From Liriodendron chinense (taxonomy: Eukaryota; Streptophyta; Magnoliopsida; Magnoliales; Magnoliaceae): a stretch of 64,000 nt of DNA. Shown here piece after piece: positions 1 through 11,410 of the stretch. Both the position numbers and the translations under genes were made by a program. Below the pieces are notes generated by a model. That model was not told where the DNA came from. It was given only the letters and a program-made list of their open reading frames with translations, and did not search any database. The stretch's first letter is position 1. Each line of letters begins with the position of its first letter. The stretch covers positions 13,650,176 to 13,714,175 of the forward strand of contig ML058384.1 in assembly GCA_003013855.2 (NCBI GenBank). The letters run 5' to 3'.

Positions 1-540
1 ACTTTCAGAGATACACCCCATGGCGTCCACTTACAGCAACCAGGGCCAGTGACCGTCTCTGATGGGACGGGTGACTTCCTAGAGGGCACTCCATGGGGTC
101 TTTGTGCCAACAGGGTTTCGACCGAGTAGTATATCTCAGTGTCATGACGCGTCTCTATGGACGATAAGACTTTCAGAGATACACTCCAGGGCGTCCACTA
201 ACTGCAACCAGGGCCAGTGACCATCTCTGATGGGACGGGTGACTTTCTAGAAGGCACTCCATGGGGTCTTTGTGCAAATAGGGTTTCGACCGAGTCGTAT
301 ATCTCAGTGTCATGACGCGTCCCTATGGACGATATGACTTTCAGAGATACACTCCAGGGCATCCCCTTACTGCAAGCAGGGCCAGTGACCGACTCCGCTG
401 GGACATGTGACTTGCTGGAAGGCACTCCATGGGGTCTTTGTGCAAACAGGGTTTCGACCGAGTCGTATATCTCAGTTTCATGACAAGTCTCTGTGGACGA
501 TATGACTTTCAGAGATACACTTCACGGTGTCCCCTTACTG
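1..540 (+). repeat. Block repeated at 2859-3398 (offset 2858 bp)
   Basis: The window opens with the ACCCCATGGCG monomer, which recurs at 2859 with the same following series (GATAAGACTTTC, GCGTCCCTATGG, TTCACGGTGTCCCC). The offset is 17 monomers plus 2 bp. The match weakens after about 540, where the first copy reads GACCATTTCCGCTGG and the second GACCTGTCTCTGATGG. Boundaries are approximate. Confidence 0.7.
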
Positions 541-1000
541 CAACCAGGGCCAGTGACCATTTCCGCTGGGACAGGTAACTTGCTGGAAGGCACTCCATGG
601 GGTCTTTGTGCAAATAGGGTTTCTACCGAGTCGTATATCTCAGTGTCATGAGGCGTCTCTGTACACGATATGACTTTCATAGATACACTTCACGGTATCC
701 ACTTACTGCAACCAGGGCCAGTGACCGTCTCTGATGGGATGGGTGACTTACTAGAGGGCACTCCAAGATGTCTTTGTGCAAACAGGGTTTCGACCGAGTC
801 GTATATCTCAGTGTCATGACCGGTCTCTATTGACGATATGACTTCAGAGATACACTCCAAGGCGTCCACTTACAGCAACCATGGCCAGTGACCGTCTCTG
901 ATGGGACGGGTGACTTGCTGGAAGGCACTCCATGGGGTCTTTGTGCGGACAGGGTTTCGACCGAGTAGTATATCTCAGTGTCATGACGCGTCTCTATGGA
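161..1000 (+). repeat. Block repeated at 4367-5207 (offset 4206-4207 bp)
   Basis: The rare variants GATAAGACTTTC (161 and 4367), CCACTAACTGC, GCGTCCCTATGG, TTTCATAGATACAC (about 676 and 4883) and CTCCAAGATGTC occur in the same order in both places. The offset is 4206 bp at the start and 4207 after a one-base insertion in the second copy (ATTTCCGC versus ATTCTCTGC). The shared private variants make independent origin unlikely. Confidence 0.7.
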
Positions 1001-4000
1001 CGATATGACTTTCAGAGATACACTCACGGGCGTCCACTTACTGCAACCAGGGCCAGTGACCGTCTCTGATGGGACGGGTGACTTACTGGAGGGCACTCCA
1101 TGGGGTCTTTGTGCAAATAGGGTTTCGACCGAGTCGTATATCTCAGTGTCATGAACGCGTCTCTGTGGACGATATGACTTTCAGAGATACACTTCACGGT
1201 ATCCACTTACTGCAACCAGGGCCAGTGACCGTCTCTGATGGGACGGGTGACTTACTAGAGGGCACTCCATGGGGTCTTTGTGCAAACAGGGTTTCGACCG
1301 AGTCGTATATCTCAGTGTCATGACGCGTCTCTATGGACGATATGACTTTCAAAGATACACTCCAAGGGCGTCCACTTACAGCAAGCATGGCCAGTGACCG
1401 TCTCTAATGGGACGGGTGACTTGCTGGAAGGCACTCCATGTGGTCTTTGTGCGAACAGGGTTTCGACCGAGTAGTATATCTCAGTGTCATGATGCGTCTC
1501 TATTGACGATATGACTTTCAGAGATACACTCCTGGGCGTCCACTTACTGCAACTAGGGCCAGAGACCGTCTCTGATGGGACGGGTGACTTACTGGAGGGC
1601 CCTCCATGGGGTCTTTGTGCAAACAGGGTTTCGACCGAGTCGTATATCTTAGTGTCATGAAGCGTCTCTGTGGACGATATGACTTTCAGAGATACACTCC
1701 ACGGTGTCCACTTACTGCAACCAGGGCCAGTGACCGTCTCCGATGGGACGGGTGACTTGCAGGAAGGGCACTCCATGGGGTCTTTGTGCAAACAGGGTTT
1801 CGACCGAGTCGTATATCTCAGTTTCATGACGCGTCTCTGTGGACGATATGACTTTCAGAGATACACTTCACGGTGTCCCCTTACTGCAACCAGGGCCAGT
1901 GACCATTTCCGCTGGGACAGGTGACTTGCTGGAAGGCACTCCATGGGGTCTTTGTGCAAATATGGTTTCTACCGAGTCGTATATCTCAGTGTCATGACGC
2001 GTCTCTGTACACGATATGACTTTCAGAGATACACTTCACGGTATCCACTTACTGCAACCAGGGCCAGTGACCGTCTCTGATGGGACGGGTGACTTACTAG
2101 AGGGCACTCCAAGATGTCTTTGTGCAAACAGGGTTTCGACCGAGTCGTATATCTCAGTGTCATGACCGGTCTCTATTGACGATATGACTTTCAGAGATAC
2201 ACTCCAAGGCGTCCACTTACAGCAAGCATGGCCAGTGACCGTCTCTAATGGGACGGGTGACTTGCTGGAAGGCACTCCATGTGGTCTTTGTGCGAACAGG
2301 GTTTCGACCGAGTAGTATATCTCAGTGTCATGATGCGTCTCTATTGACGATATGACTTTCAGAGATACACTCCTGGGCGTCCACTTACTGCAACCAGGGC
2401 CAGAGACCGTCTCTGATGGGACGGGTGACTTACTGGAGGGCCCTCCATGGGGTCTTTGTGCAAACAGGGTTTCGACCGAGTCGTATATCTTAGTTTCATG
2501 AAGCGTCTCTGTGGACGATATGACTTTCAGAGATACACTTCACGGTGTCCACTTACTGCAACCAGGGCCAGTGACCGTCTCCGCTGGGACTGGTGACTTG
2601 CTGGAAGGCACTCCATGGGGTCTTTGTGCAAACAGGGTTTCGACCGAGTCTTATATCTCAGTGTCACGACGCGTCTCTGTGGATGATATGACTTTCGGAG
2701 ATACACTTCATGGTATCCACTTACTGAAACCAGGGCCAGTGACCGTCTTTGATCGGACGGGTGACTTGCTGGAGGGCTCTCCATGGGGTCTTTGTGCGAA
2801 CAGGGTTTAGACCGAGTAGTATATCTCAGTGTCATTACGCGTCTCTATTGACGATATTACTTTCAGAGATACACCCCATGGCGTCCACTTACAGCAACCA
2901 GGGCCAGTGACCGTCTCTGATGGGACGGGTGACTTCCTAGAGGGCACTCCATGGGGTCTTTGTGCCAACAGGGTTTCGACCGAGTAGTATATCTCAGTGT
3001 CATGACGCGTCTCTATGGACGATAAGACTTTCAGAGATACACTCCAGGGCGTCCACTAACTACAACCAGGGCCAGTGACCATATCTGGTGGGACGGGTGA
3101 CTTGCTAGAAGGCACTCCATGGGGTCTTTGTGCAAATAGGGTTTCGACCGAGTCGTATATCTCAGTGTCATGACGCGTCCCTATGGACGATATGACTTTC
3201 AGAGATACACTCCAGGGCATCCACTTACCGCAAGCAGGGCCAGTGACCGTCTCCGCTGGGACAGGTGACTTGCTGGAAGGCACTCCATGGGGTCTTTGTG
3301 CAAACAGGGTTTCGACCGAGTCGTATATCTCAGTTTCATGACGCGTCTCTGTGGACGATATGACTTTCAGAGATACACTTCACGGTGTCCCCTTACTGCA
3401 ACCAGGGCCAGTGACCTGTCTCTGATGGGACAGGTGACTTACTGGAAGGCACTCCATGGGGTCTTTGTGCAAACAGGGTTTCGACCGAGTCGTATATCTC
3501 AGTGTCATGACGCGTCTCTGTAGACGATATGACTTTCAGAGATACACTTCACGGTATCCACTTACTGCAACCAGGGCCAGTGACCGTCTCTGATGGGACG
3601 GGTGACTTACTAGAGGGCACTCCAGAGGGTCTTTGTGCAAACAGGGTTTCGACCGAGTCGTATATCTCAGTGTCATGACGCGTCTCTATGGACGATATGA
3701 CTTTCAGAGATACACTCCAAGGCGTCCACTTACAGCAAGCAGGGCCAGTGACCGTCTCTGATGGGACGGGTGACTTGCTGGAAGGCACTCCATGGGGTCT
3801 TTGTGCGGACAGGGTTTCGACCGAGTCGTATATCTCAGTGTCATGATGCGTCTCTATTGACGATATGACTTTCAGAGATACACTCCGAGGGCATCCACTT
3901 ACTGCAACCAGGGCCAGTAGACCGTCTCTGATGGGACGGGTGACTTACTGGAGGGCACTCATGGGGTCTTTGTGCAAACAGGGTTTCGACCGAGTCGTAT

Positions 4001-6949
4001 ATCTTAGTGTCATGAAGCGTCTCTGTGGACGATATGACTTTCAGAGATACACTTCACGGTGTCTACTTACTGCAACCAGGGCTAGTGACCGTCTCCGCTG
4101 GGACGGGTGACTTAGCTGGAAGGCACTCCATGGGGTCTTTGTGCAAACAGGGTTTCGACCGAGTCTTATATCTCAGTGTCAGGACGCGTCTCTGTGGATG
4201 ATATGACTTTCAGAGATACACTTCATGGTAGTCCACTTACTGCAACCAGGGCCAGTGACCGTCTCTGATCGGACGGGTGACTTGCTGGAGGGCTCTCCAT
4301 GGGGTCTTTGTGCGAACAGGGTTTAGACCGAGTAGTATATCTCAGTGTCATGACGCGTCTCTATGGACGATAAGACTTTCAGAGATACACTCCAGGGCGT
4401 CCACTAACTGCAACCAGGGCCAGTGACCATCTCTGATGGGACGGGTGACTTGCTAGAAGGCACTCCATGGGGTCTTTGTGCAAATAGGGTTTCGACCGAG
4501 TCGTATATCTCAGTGTCATGACGCGTCCCTATGGACGATATGACTTTCAGAGATACACTCCAGGGCATCCACTTACTGCAAGCAGGGCCAGTGACCGTCT
4601 CCGCTGGGACATGTGACTTGCTGGAAGGCACTCCATGGGGTCTTTGTGCAAACAGGGTTTCGACCGAGTCGTATATCTCAGTTTCATGACGCGTCTCTGT
4701 GGACGATATGACTTTCAGAGATACACTTCACGGTGTCCCCTTACTGCAACCAGGGCCAGTGACCATTCTCTGCTGGGACAGGTGACTTGCTGGAAGGCAC
4801 TCCATGGGGTCTTTGTGCAAATAGGGTTTCTACCGAGTCGTATATCTCAGTGTCATGACGCGTCTCTGTACACGATATGACTTTCATAGATACACTTCAC
4901 GGTATCCACTTACTGCAACCAGGGCCAGTGACCGTCTCTGATGGGACGGGTGACTTACTAGAGGGCACTCCAAGATGTCTTTGTGCAAACAGGGTTTCGA
5001 CCGAGTCGTATATCTCAGTGTCATCACCAGTCTCTATTGACGATATGACTTTCAGAGATACACTCCAAGGCGTCCACTTACAGCAAGCATGGCCAGTGAC
5101 CGTCTCTAATGAGACGGGTGACTTGCTGGAAGGCACTCCATGTGGTCTTTGTGCGAACAGGGTTTCGACCGAGTAGTATATCTCAGTGTCATGATGCGTC
5201 TCTATTGACGATATGACTTTCAGAGATACACTCCTGGGCGTCCACTTACTGCAACCAGGGCCAGAGACCGTCTCTGATGGGACGGGTGACTTACTGGAGG
5301 GCCCTCCATGGGGTCTTTGTGCAAACAGGGTTTCGACCGAGTCGTATATCTCAGTGTCATGAACGCGTCTCTGTGGACGATATGACTTTCAGAGATACAC
5401 TCACGGTGTCCACTTACTGCAACCAGGGCCAGTGACCGTCTCTGATGGGACGGGTGACTTACTGGAGGGCACTCCATGGGGTCTTTGTGCAAACAGGGTT
5501 TCGACCGAGTCGTATATCTCAGTGTCATGACGCGTCTCTGTGGACGATATGACTTTCAGAGATACACTCCACGGTAGTCCACTTACTGCAACCAGGGCCA
5601 GTGACCGTCTCTGATGGGACGGGTGACTTACTGGAGGGCACTCCATGGGGTCTTTGTGCAAACAGGGTTTCGACCGAGTCGTATATCTCAGTGTCATGAC
5701 GCGTCTCTATGGACGATATGACTTTCAGAGATACACTCCACGGGGTCCACTTACTGCAACCAGGGCCAGTGACCGTCTCTGATGGGACGGGTGACTTACT
5801 AGGAGGGCACTCCATGGGGTCTTTGTGCAAACAGGGTTTCGACCGAGTCGTATATCTCAGTGTCATTACGCGTCTCTATGGACGATATGACTTTCAGAGA
5901 TACACTCCAGGGCGTCCACTTACTGCAACCAGGGCCAGAGACCGTCTCTGATGGGACGGGTGACTTACTGGAGGGCCCTCCATGGGGTCTTTGTGCAAAC
6001 AGGGTTTCGACCGAGTCGTATATCTCAGTGTCATGACGCGTCTCTATGGACGATATGACTTTCAGAGATACACTCCAGGGAGTCCACTTACTGCAACCAG
6101 GGCCAGTGACCTGTCTCTGATGGGACGGGTGACTTACTGAAGGCACTCCATGGGGTCTTTGTGCAAACAGGGTTTCGACCGAGTCGTATATCTCAGTGTC
6201 ATGAACGCGTCTCTGTGGACGATATGACTTTCAGAGATACACTCCACGGTGTCCACTTACTGCAACCAGGGCCAGTGACCTGTCTCTGATGGGACGGGTG
6301 ACTTACTGGAGGGCACTCCATGGGGTCTTTGTGCAAACAGGGTTTCGACCGAGTCGTATATCTTAGTGTCATGACGCGTCTCTATGACACGATATGACTT
6401 TCAGAGATACACTCACGGTATCCACTTACTGCAACCAGGGCCAGTGACCGTCTCTGATGGGACGGGTGACTTACTAGAGGGCACTCCAATGGGTCTTTGT
6501 GCAAACAGGGTTTCGACCGAGTCGTATATCTCAGTGTCATGACCGGTCTCTATTGACGATATGACTTTCAGAGATACACTCCAAGGCATTCACTTACAGC
6601 AACCATGGCCAGTGACTGTCTCTGATGGGACGGGTGACTTGCTGGAAGGCACTCCATGGGGTCTTTGTGCGGACAGGGTTTCGACCGAGTAGTATATCTC
6701 AGTGTCATGACGCGTCTCTATTGACAATATGACTTTCAGAGAAACACTCTAGGGCGTCCACTTACTGCAACCAGGGCCAGATGACCGTCTCTGATGGGAC
6801 GGGTGACTTACTGGAGGGCACTCCATGGGGTCTTTGTGCAAACAGGGTTTCGACAGAGTCGTATATCTCAGTGTCATGACGCGTCTCTGTGGACGATATG
6901 ACTTTCAGAGATACACTCCACGGTGTCCACTTACTGCAACCAGGGCCAG

Positions 6950-7024
6950 TGACCGTCTCTGATGGGACGGGTGACTTACTGGAGGGCACTCCATGGGGTC
7001 TTTGTGCAAACAGGGTTTCGACCG
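6950..7024 (+). repeat. Internal sub-repeat A of the monomer
   Basis: Monomer positions 50-124 resemble positions 145-168 plus 1-55 (sub-repeat B) when aligned by eye. Shared blocks are TGAC-CGTCTCTG, TGG-ACG, TGACTT, CACTCCA, the GG.GTC segment, TGCAA-CAGGG and the closing GACCG. The offset is 95 bp over the first half and 98-99 bp near the end, so only small gaps are needed. I count about 55 identities in about 72 ungapped columns. A starts and ends with GACCG, 69 bp apart. This supports an origin of the 168 bp unit by duplication of a unit of about 70 bp. The alignment was made by eye and carries no statistical score. Confidence 0.75.
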
Positions 7025-7032
7025 AGTCGTAT
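7016..7032 (+). other. CENP-B-box-like 17-mer, once per monomer (reference copy)
   Basis: The 17-mer TTTCGACCGAGTCGTAT can be laid on the CENP-B box consensus (NTTCG, four any, A, two any, CGGG, N). It matches TTCG, A and CG, that is 7 of 9 core bases; the last two G positions are T and A. Most core monomers keep it. Many arm monomers change GAGTCG to GAGTAG, and others change TTTCGACC to TTTTGACC, TTTCAACC or TTTAGACC. By chance alone a 7/9 match somewhere on either strand of 168 bp is not rare (I estimate roughly even odds), so binding by a CENP-B-type protein is only a possibility. Confidence 0.3.
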
Positions 7033-7044
7033 ATCTCAGTGTCA
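7025..7044 (+). repeat. Spacer between sub-repeats A and B
   Basis: Monomer positions 125-144 (AGTCGTATATCTCAGTGTCA) have no counterpart in the A/B alignment. This makes it the only single-copy part of the monomer. It is the most AT-rich stretch of the monomer and, with the end of A, contains the CENP-B-box-like element. It could be an insertion into the ancestral unit or the remnant of a third partial unit; the sequence alone does not decide. Confidence 0.6.
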
Positions 7045-7123
7045 TGACGCGTCTCTGTGGACGATATGACTTTCAGAGATACACTCCACGGTGTCCACTT
7101 ACTGCAACCAGGGCCAGTGACCG
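7045..7123 (+). repeat. Internal sub-repeat B of the monomer (crosses the chosen monomer boundary)
   Basis: B runs from TGACGCGTCTCTG (monomer position 145) through ACTTTCAGAG and CACTCCACGG to CAGGGCCAGTGACCG (position 55 of the next copy). It is the diverged partner of sub-repeat A. Relative to A it carries about 3 extra bases before TTACTGCAACC and reads CAGAGATACACTCC where A reads TGGAGGGCACTCC. B runs straight into the next A, sharing the GACCG, whereas A is separated from B by a spacer of about 20 bp. The basic architecture is therefore A - spacer - B - A - spacer - B. Confidence 0.75.
7046..7053. other. Perfect 8-bp palindrome GACGCGTC in the monomer (reference copy)
   Basis: GACGCGTC is self-complementary, contains two CpGs and overlaps the palindrome TCATGA by two bases (monomer positions 142-153). 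It begins sub-repeat B. It is present in most copies across the window, while copies in the right half often carry GACACGTC, GACGTGTC, GACATGTC, GACGCATC or GATGCGTC, all single or double CpG transitions. It makes a regular restriction-site marker (ACGCGT) for the 168 bp period. No function is implied by the sequence alone. Confidence 0.7.
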
Positions 7124-10100
7124 TCTCTGATGGGACGGGTGACTTACTGGAGGGCACTCCATGGGGTCTTTGTGCAAACAGGGTTTCGACCGAGTCGTAT
7201 ATCTCAGTGTCATAACGCGTCTCTGTGGACGATATGACTTTCAGAGATACACTCCACGGTGTCCACTTACTGCAACCAGGGCCAGTGACCGTCTCTGATG
7301 GGACGGGTGACTTACTGGAGGGCACTCCATGGGGTCTTTGTGCAAACAGGGTTTCGACCGAGTCGTATATCTCAGTGTCATGACGCGTCTCTATGGACGA
7401 TATGACTTTCAGAGATACACTCCAGGCTGTCCACTTACTGCAACCAGGGCCAGTGACCGTCTCTGATGGGACGGGTGACTTACTGGAGGGCACTCCATGG
7501 GGTCTTTGTGCAAACAGGGTTTCGACCGAGTCGTATATCTCAGTGTCATGACGCGTCTCTATGGACGATATGACTTTCAGAGATACACTCCAGGGCGTCC
7601 ACTTACTGCAACCAGGGCCAGTGACCGTCTCTGATGGGACGGGTGACTTACTGGAGGGCACTCCATGGGGTCTTTGTGCAAACAGGGTTTCGACCGAGTC
7701 GTATATCTCAGTGTCATGAACGCGTCTCTGTGGACGATATGACTTTCAGAGATACACTCCACGGTGTCCACTTACTGCAACCAGGGCCAGTGACCGTCTC
7801 TGATGGGACGGGTGACTTACTGGAGGGCACTCCATGGGGTCTTTGTGCAAACAGGGTTTCGACCGAGTCGTATATCTCAGTGTCATGACGCGTCTCTATG
7901 GACGATATGACTTTCAGAGATACACTCCATGGTAGTCCACTTACTGCAACCAGGGCCAGTGACCGTCTCTGATGGGACGGGTGACTTACTGGAGGGCACT
8001 CCATGGGGTCTTTGTGCAACAGGGTTTCGACCGAGTCAGTATATCTCAGTGTCATTACGCGTCTCTATGGACGATATGACTTTCAGAGATACACTCCAGG
8101 GCGTCCACTTACTGCAACCAGGGCCAGTGACCGTCTCTGATGGGACGGGTGACTTACTAGAGGGCACTCCATGGGGTCTTTGTGCAACAGGGTTTCGACC
8201 GAGTAGTATATCTCAGTGTCATGACGCGTCTCTATGGACGATATGACTTTCAGAGATACACTCCAGGGCGTCCACTTACTGCAACCAGGGCCAGTGACCG
8301 TCTCTGATGGGACGGGTGACTTACTGAGAGGCACTCCATGGGGTCTTTGTGCAAACAGGGTTTCGACCGAGTCGTATATCTCAGTGTCATGACGCGTCTC
8401 TATGGACGATATGACTTTCAGAGATACACTCCAGGGAGTCCACTTACTGCAACCAGGGCCAGTGACCGTCTCTGATGGGACGGGTGACTTACTGGAGGGC
8501 ACTCCATGGGGTCTTTGTGCAAACAGGGTTTCGACCGAGTCGTATATCTCAGTGTCATGACGCGTCTCTGTGGACGATATGACTTTCAGAGATACACTCC
8601 ACGGTGTCCACTTACTGCAACCAGGGCCAGTGACCTGTCTCTGATGGGACGGGTGACTTACTGGAGGGCACTCCATGGGGTCTTTGTGCAAACAGGGTTT
8701 CGACCGAGTCGTATATCTCAGTGTCATGACGCGTCTCTTGGACGATATGACTTTCAGAGATACACTCCACGGTAGTCCACTTACTGCAACCAGGGCCAGT
8801 GACCGTCTCTGATGGGACGGGTGACTTACTAGAGGGCACTCCATGGGGTCTTTGTGCAAACAGGGTTTCGACCGAGTCGTATATCTCAGTGTCATGACGC
8901 GTCTCTATTGACGATATGACTTTCAGAGATACACTCCAAGGCGTCCACTTACTAGCAACCAGGGCCAGTGACCGTCTCTGATGGGACGGGTGACTTACTG
9001 GAAGGGCACTCCATGGGGTCTTTGTGCAAACAGGGTTTCGACCGAGTCGTATATCTCAGTGTCATGACGCGTCTCTATGGACGATATGACTTTCAGAGAT
9101 ACACTCCAGGGCGTCCACTTACTGCAACCAGGGCCAGTGACCGTCTCTGATGGGACGGGTGACTTACTGGAGGGCACTCCATGGGGTCTTTGTGCAAACA
9201 GGGTTTCGACCGAGTCGTATATCTCAGTGTCATGAAGCGTCTCTGTGGACGATATGACTTTCAGAGATACACTTCACGGTGTCCACTTACTGCAACCAGG
9301 GCCAGTGACCGTCTCTGATGGGACGGGTGACTTACTGGAGGGCACTCCATGGGGTCTTTGTGCAAACAGGGTTTCGACCGAGTCGTATATCTCAGTGTCA
9401 TGACGCGTCTCTAGTGGACGATATGACTTTCAGAGATACACTCCACGGTGTCCACTTACTGCAACCAGGGCCAGTGACCGTCTCTGATGGGACGGGTGAC
9501 TTACTGGAGGGCACTCCATGGGGTCTTTGTGCAAACAGGGTTTCGACCGAGTCGTATATCTCAGTGTCATGACGCGTCTCTGTGGACGATATGACTTTCA
9601 GAGATACACTCCACGGTGTCCACTTACTGCAACCAGGGCCAGTGACCGTCTCTGATGGGACGGGTGACTTACTGGAGGGCACTCCATGGGGTCTTTGTGC
9701 AAACAGGGTTTCGACCGAGTCGTATATCTCAGTGTCATGACGCGTCTCTAGTGGACGATATGACTTTCAGAGATACACTCCACGGTGTCCACTTACTGCA
9801 ACCAGGGCCAGTGACCGTCTCTGATGGGACGGGTGACTTACTGGAGGGCACTCCATGGGGTCTTTGTGCAAACAGGGTTTCGACCGAGTCGTATATCTCA
9901 GTGTCATGACGCGTCTCTGATGGACGATATGACTTTCAGAGATACACTCCACGGGGTCCACTTACTGCAACCAGGGCCAGTGACCGTCTCTGATGGGACG
10001 GGTGACTTACTGGAGGGCACTCCATGGGGTCTTTGTGCAAACAGGGTTTCGACCGAGTCGTATATCTCAGTGTCATGACGCGTCTCTGTGGACGATATGA

Positions 10101-10910
10101 CTTTCAGAGATACACTCCACGGTGTCCACTTACTGCAACCAGGGCCAGTGACCGTCTCTGATGGGACGGGTGACTTACTGGAGGGCACTCCATGGGGTCT
10201 TTGTGCAAACAGGGTTTCGACCGAGTCGTATATCTCAGTGTCATGACGCGTCTCTGTGCACGATATGACTTTCAGAGATAAAATTCACGGTATCCACTTA
10301 CTGCAACCAGGGCCAGTGACCGTCTCTGATGGGACGGGTGACTTACTGGAGGGCACTCCATGGGGTCTTTGTGCAAACAGGGTTTCGACCGAGTCGTATA
10401 TCTCAGTGTCATGACGCGTCTCTATGGACGATATGACTTTCAGAGATACACTCCACGGCGTCCACTTACTGCAACCAGGGCCAGTGACTGTCTCTGATGG
10501 GACGGGTGACTTACTGGAGGGCACTCCATGGGTCTTTGTGCAAACAGGGTTTCGACCGAGTCGTATATCTCAGTGTCATGACGCGTCTCTATGGACGATA
10601 TGACTTTCAGAGATACACTCCACGGGCGTCCACTTACTGCAACCAGGGCCAGTGACCGTCTCTGATGGGACGGGTGACTTACTGGAGGGCACTCCATGGG
10701 GTCTTTGTGCAAACAGGGTTTCGACCGAGTCGTATATCTCAGTGTCATGACGCGTCTCTGTGGACGATATGACTTTCAGAGATACACTTCACGGTGTCCA
10801 CTTACTGCAACCAGGGCCAGTGACCGTCTCTGATGGGACGGGTGACTTACTGGAGGCACTCCATGGGGTCTTTGTGCAAACAGGGTTTCGACCGAGTCAT
10901 ATATCTCAGT

Positions 10911-11410
10911 GTCAAGACGCGTCTATGTGGATGATATGACTTTCAGAGATACACTTCATGGTATCCACTCACTGCAACCAGGGCCAGTGACCGTCTTTGA
11001 TGGGACGGGTGACTTACTGGAGGGCATCTCCATGGGGTCTTTGTGTGAAACAGGGTTTAGACCGAGTAGTATATCTCAGTGTCATTACGCGTCTCTATTG
11101 ACGATATTACTTTCAGAGATACACCCCATGGCGTCCACTTACAGCAACCAGGGCCAGTGACTGTCTCTGATGGGACGGGTGACTTACTAGAGGGCACTCC
11201 ATGGGGTCTTTGTGCAGACAGGGTTTCGACCGAGTAGTATATCTCAGTGTCATGACGCGTCTCTATGGACGATATGACTTTCAGAGATACACTCCAGGGC
11301 GTCCACTAACTGCAACCAGGGCCAGTGACCATCTCTGATGGGACGGGTGACTTGCTAGAAGGCACTCCATGGGGTCTTTGTGCAAATAGGGTTTCGACCG
11401 AGTCGTATAT
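10911..11410 (+). repeat. Linker cluster 1 of left-arm subtypes inside the core
   Basis: Three consecutive monomers belong to the left-arm series rather than the core: GATGATATGAC with TTCATGGTATCC; TATTGACGATATTAC with ACCCCATGGCG; and the CCACTAACTGC type followed by GCAAATAGGG. The same trio, in the same order, forms linker 2 (16971-17460) and also occurs near 2680-3150 and 29730-30190. The trio interrupts otherwise near-consensus arrays. Confidence 0.8.

Larger units (their letters stand above)
1..6760 (+). repeat. Left mosaic region of diverged monomer subtypes
   Basis: Monomers here fall into recognisable subtypes that recur in a fixed order: ACCCCATGGCG; GATAAGACTTTC with CCACTAACTGC; GCGTCCCTATGG with CAGGGCATCC; TTCACGGTGTCCCC; TTCACGGTATCC with CTCCAAGATG; ACCGGTCTCTATTG with CCAAGGCG; GATGCGTCTCTATTG with CCTGGGCG and CAGAGACCG; AAGCGTCTCTGTGG with TTCACGGTGTCC; and GATGATATGAC with TTCATGGTATCC. 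The series of about nine subtypes starts again near 2859 and 4367, with some monomers lost or gained each time, so this is a decayed HOR. From about 5400 onward near-consensus monomers take over gradually. Confidence 0.8.
6901..7068 (+). repeat. Reference consensus monomer (168 bp)
   Basis: This copy matches the majority base at essentially every position and serves as the coordinate frame for the other entries (monomer position 1 = 6901). The next copy (7069-7236) differs by one base (TCATGAC to TCATAAC). Landmarks in order are: ACTTTCAGAG (1-10), the variable segment CCACGGTG or CCAGGGCG (18-25), CAGGGCCAGT (41-50), first GACCG (51-55), a G-tract cluster (64-98), CCATGG (91-96), TTTCGACCGAGTCG (116-129), TCATGA (142-147) and GACGCGTC (146-153). 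Its length is a multiple of three, so reading frames persist from copy to copy. Confidence 0.95.
6761..10910 (+). repeat. Homogenised core array, segment 1
   Basis: Adjacent monomers differ from the reference monomer by only a few bases. Two main types alternate irregularly: CTCTGTGGACGAT followed by CCACGGTGTCC, and CTCTATGGACGAT followed by CCAGGGCGTCC. The 900-base open frame at 6762-7661 (minus strand) exists because these copies are exactly 168 bp. Most differences are one-base indels such as GGTAGTCC for GGTGTCC, GACCTGTCTC for GACCGTCTC, TGCAACAGGG for TGCAAACAGGG and CTCTAGTGGACG for CTCTGTGGACG. Several of these recur in many copies. No non-satellite sequence is present. Confidence 0.85.

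Noticed and set aside
7025..7044. TATA-like string GTATATCTC as a promoter
   Set aside because: It is present in nearly every monomer with no associated start-site or downstream gene; short AT-rich strings in a satellite are not evidence of transcription.
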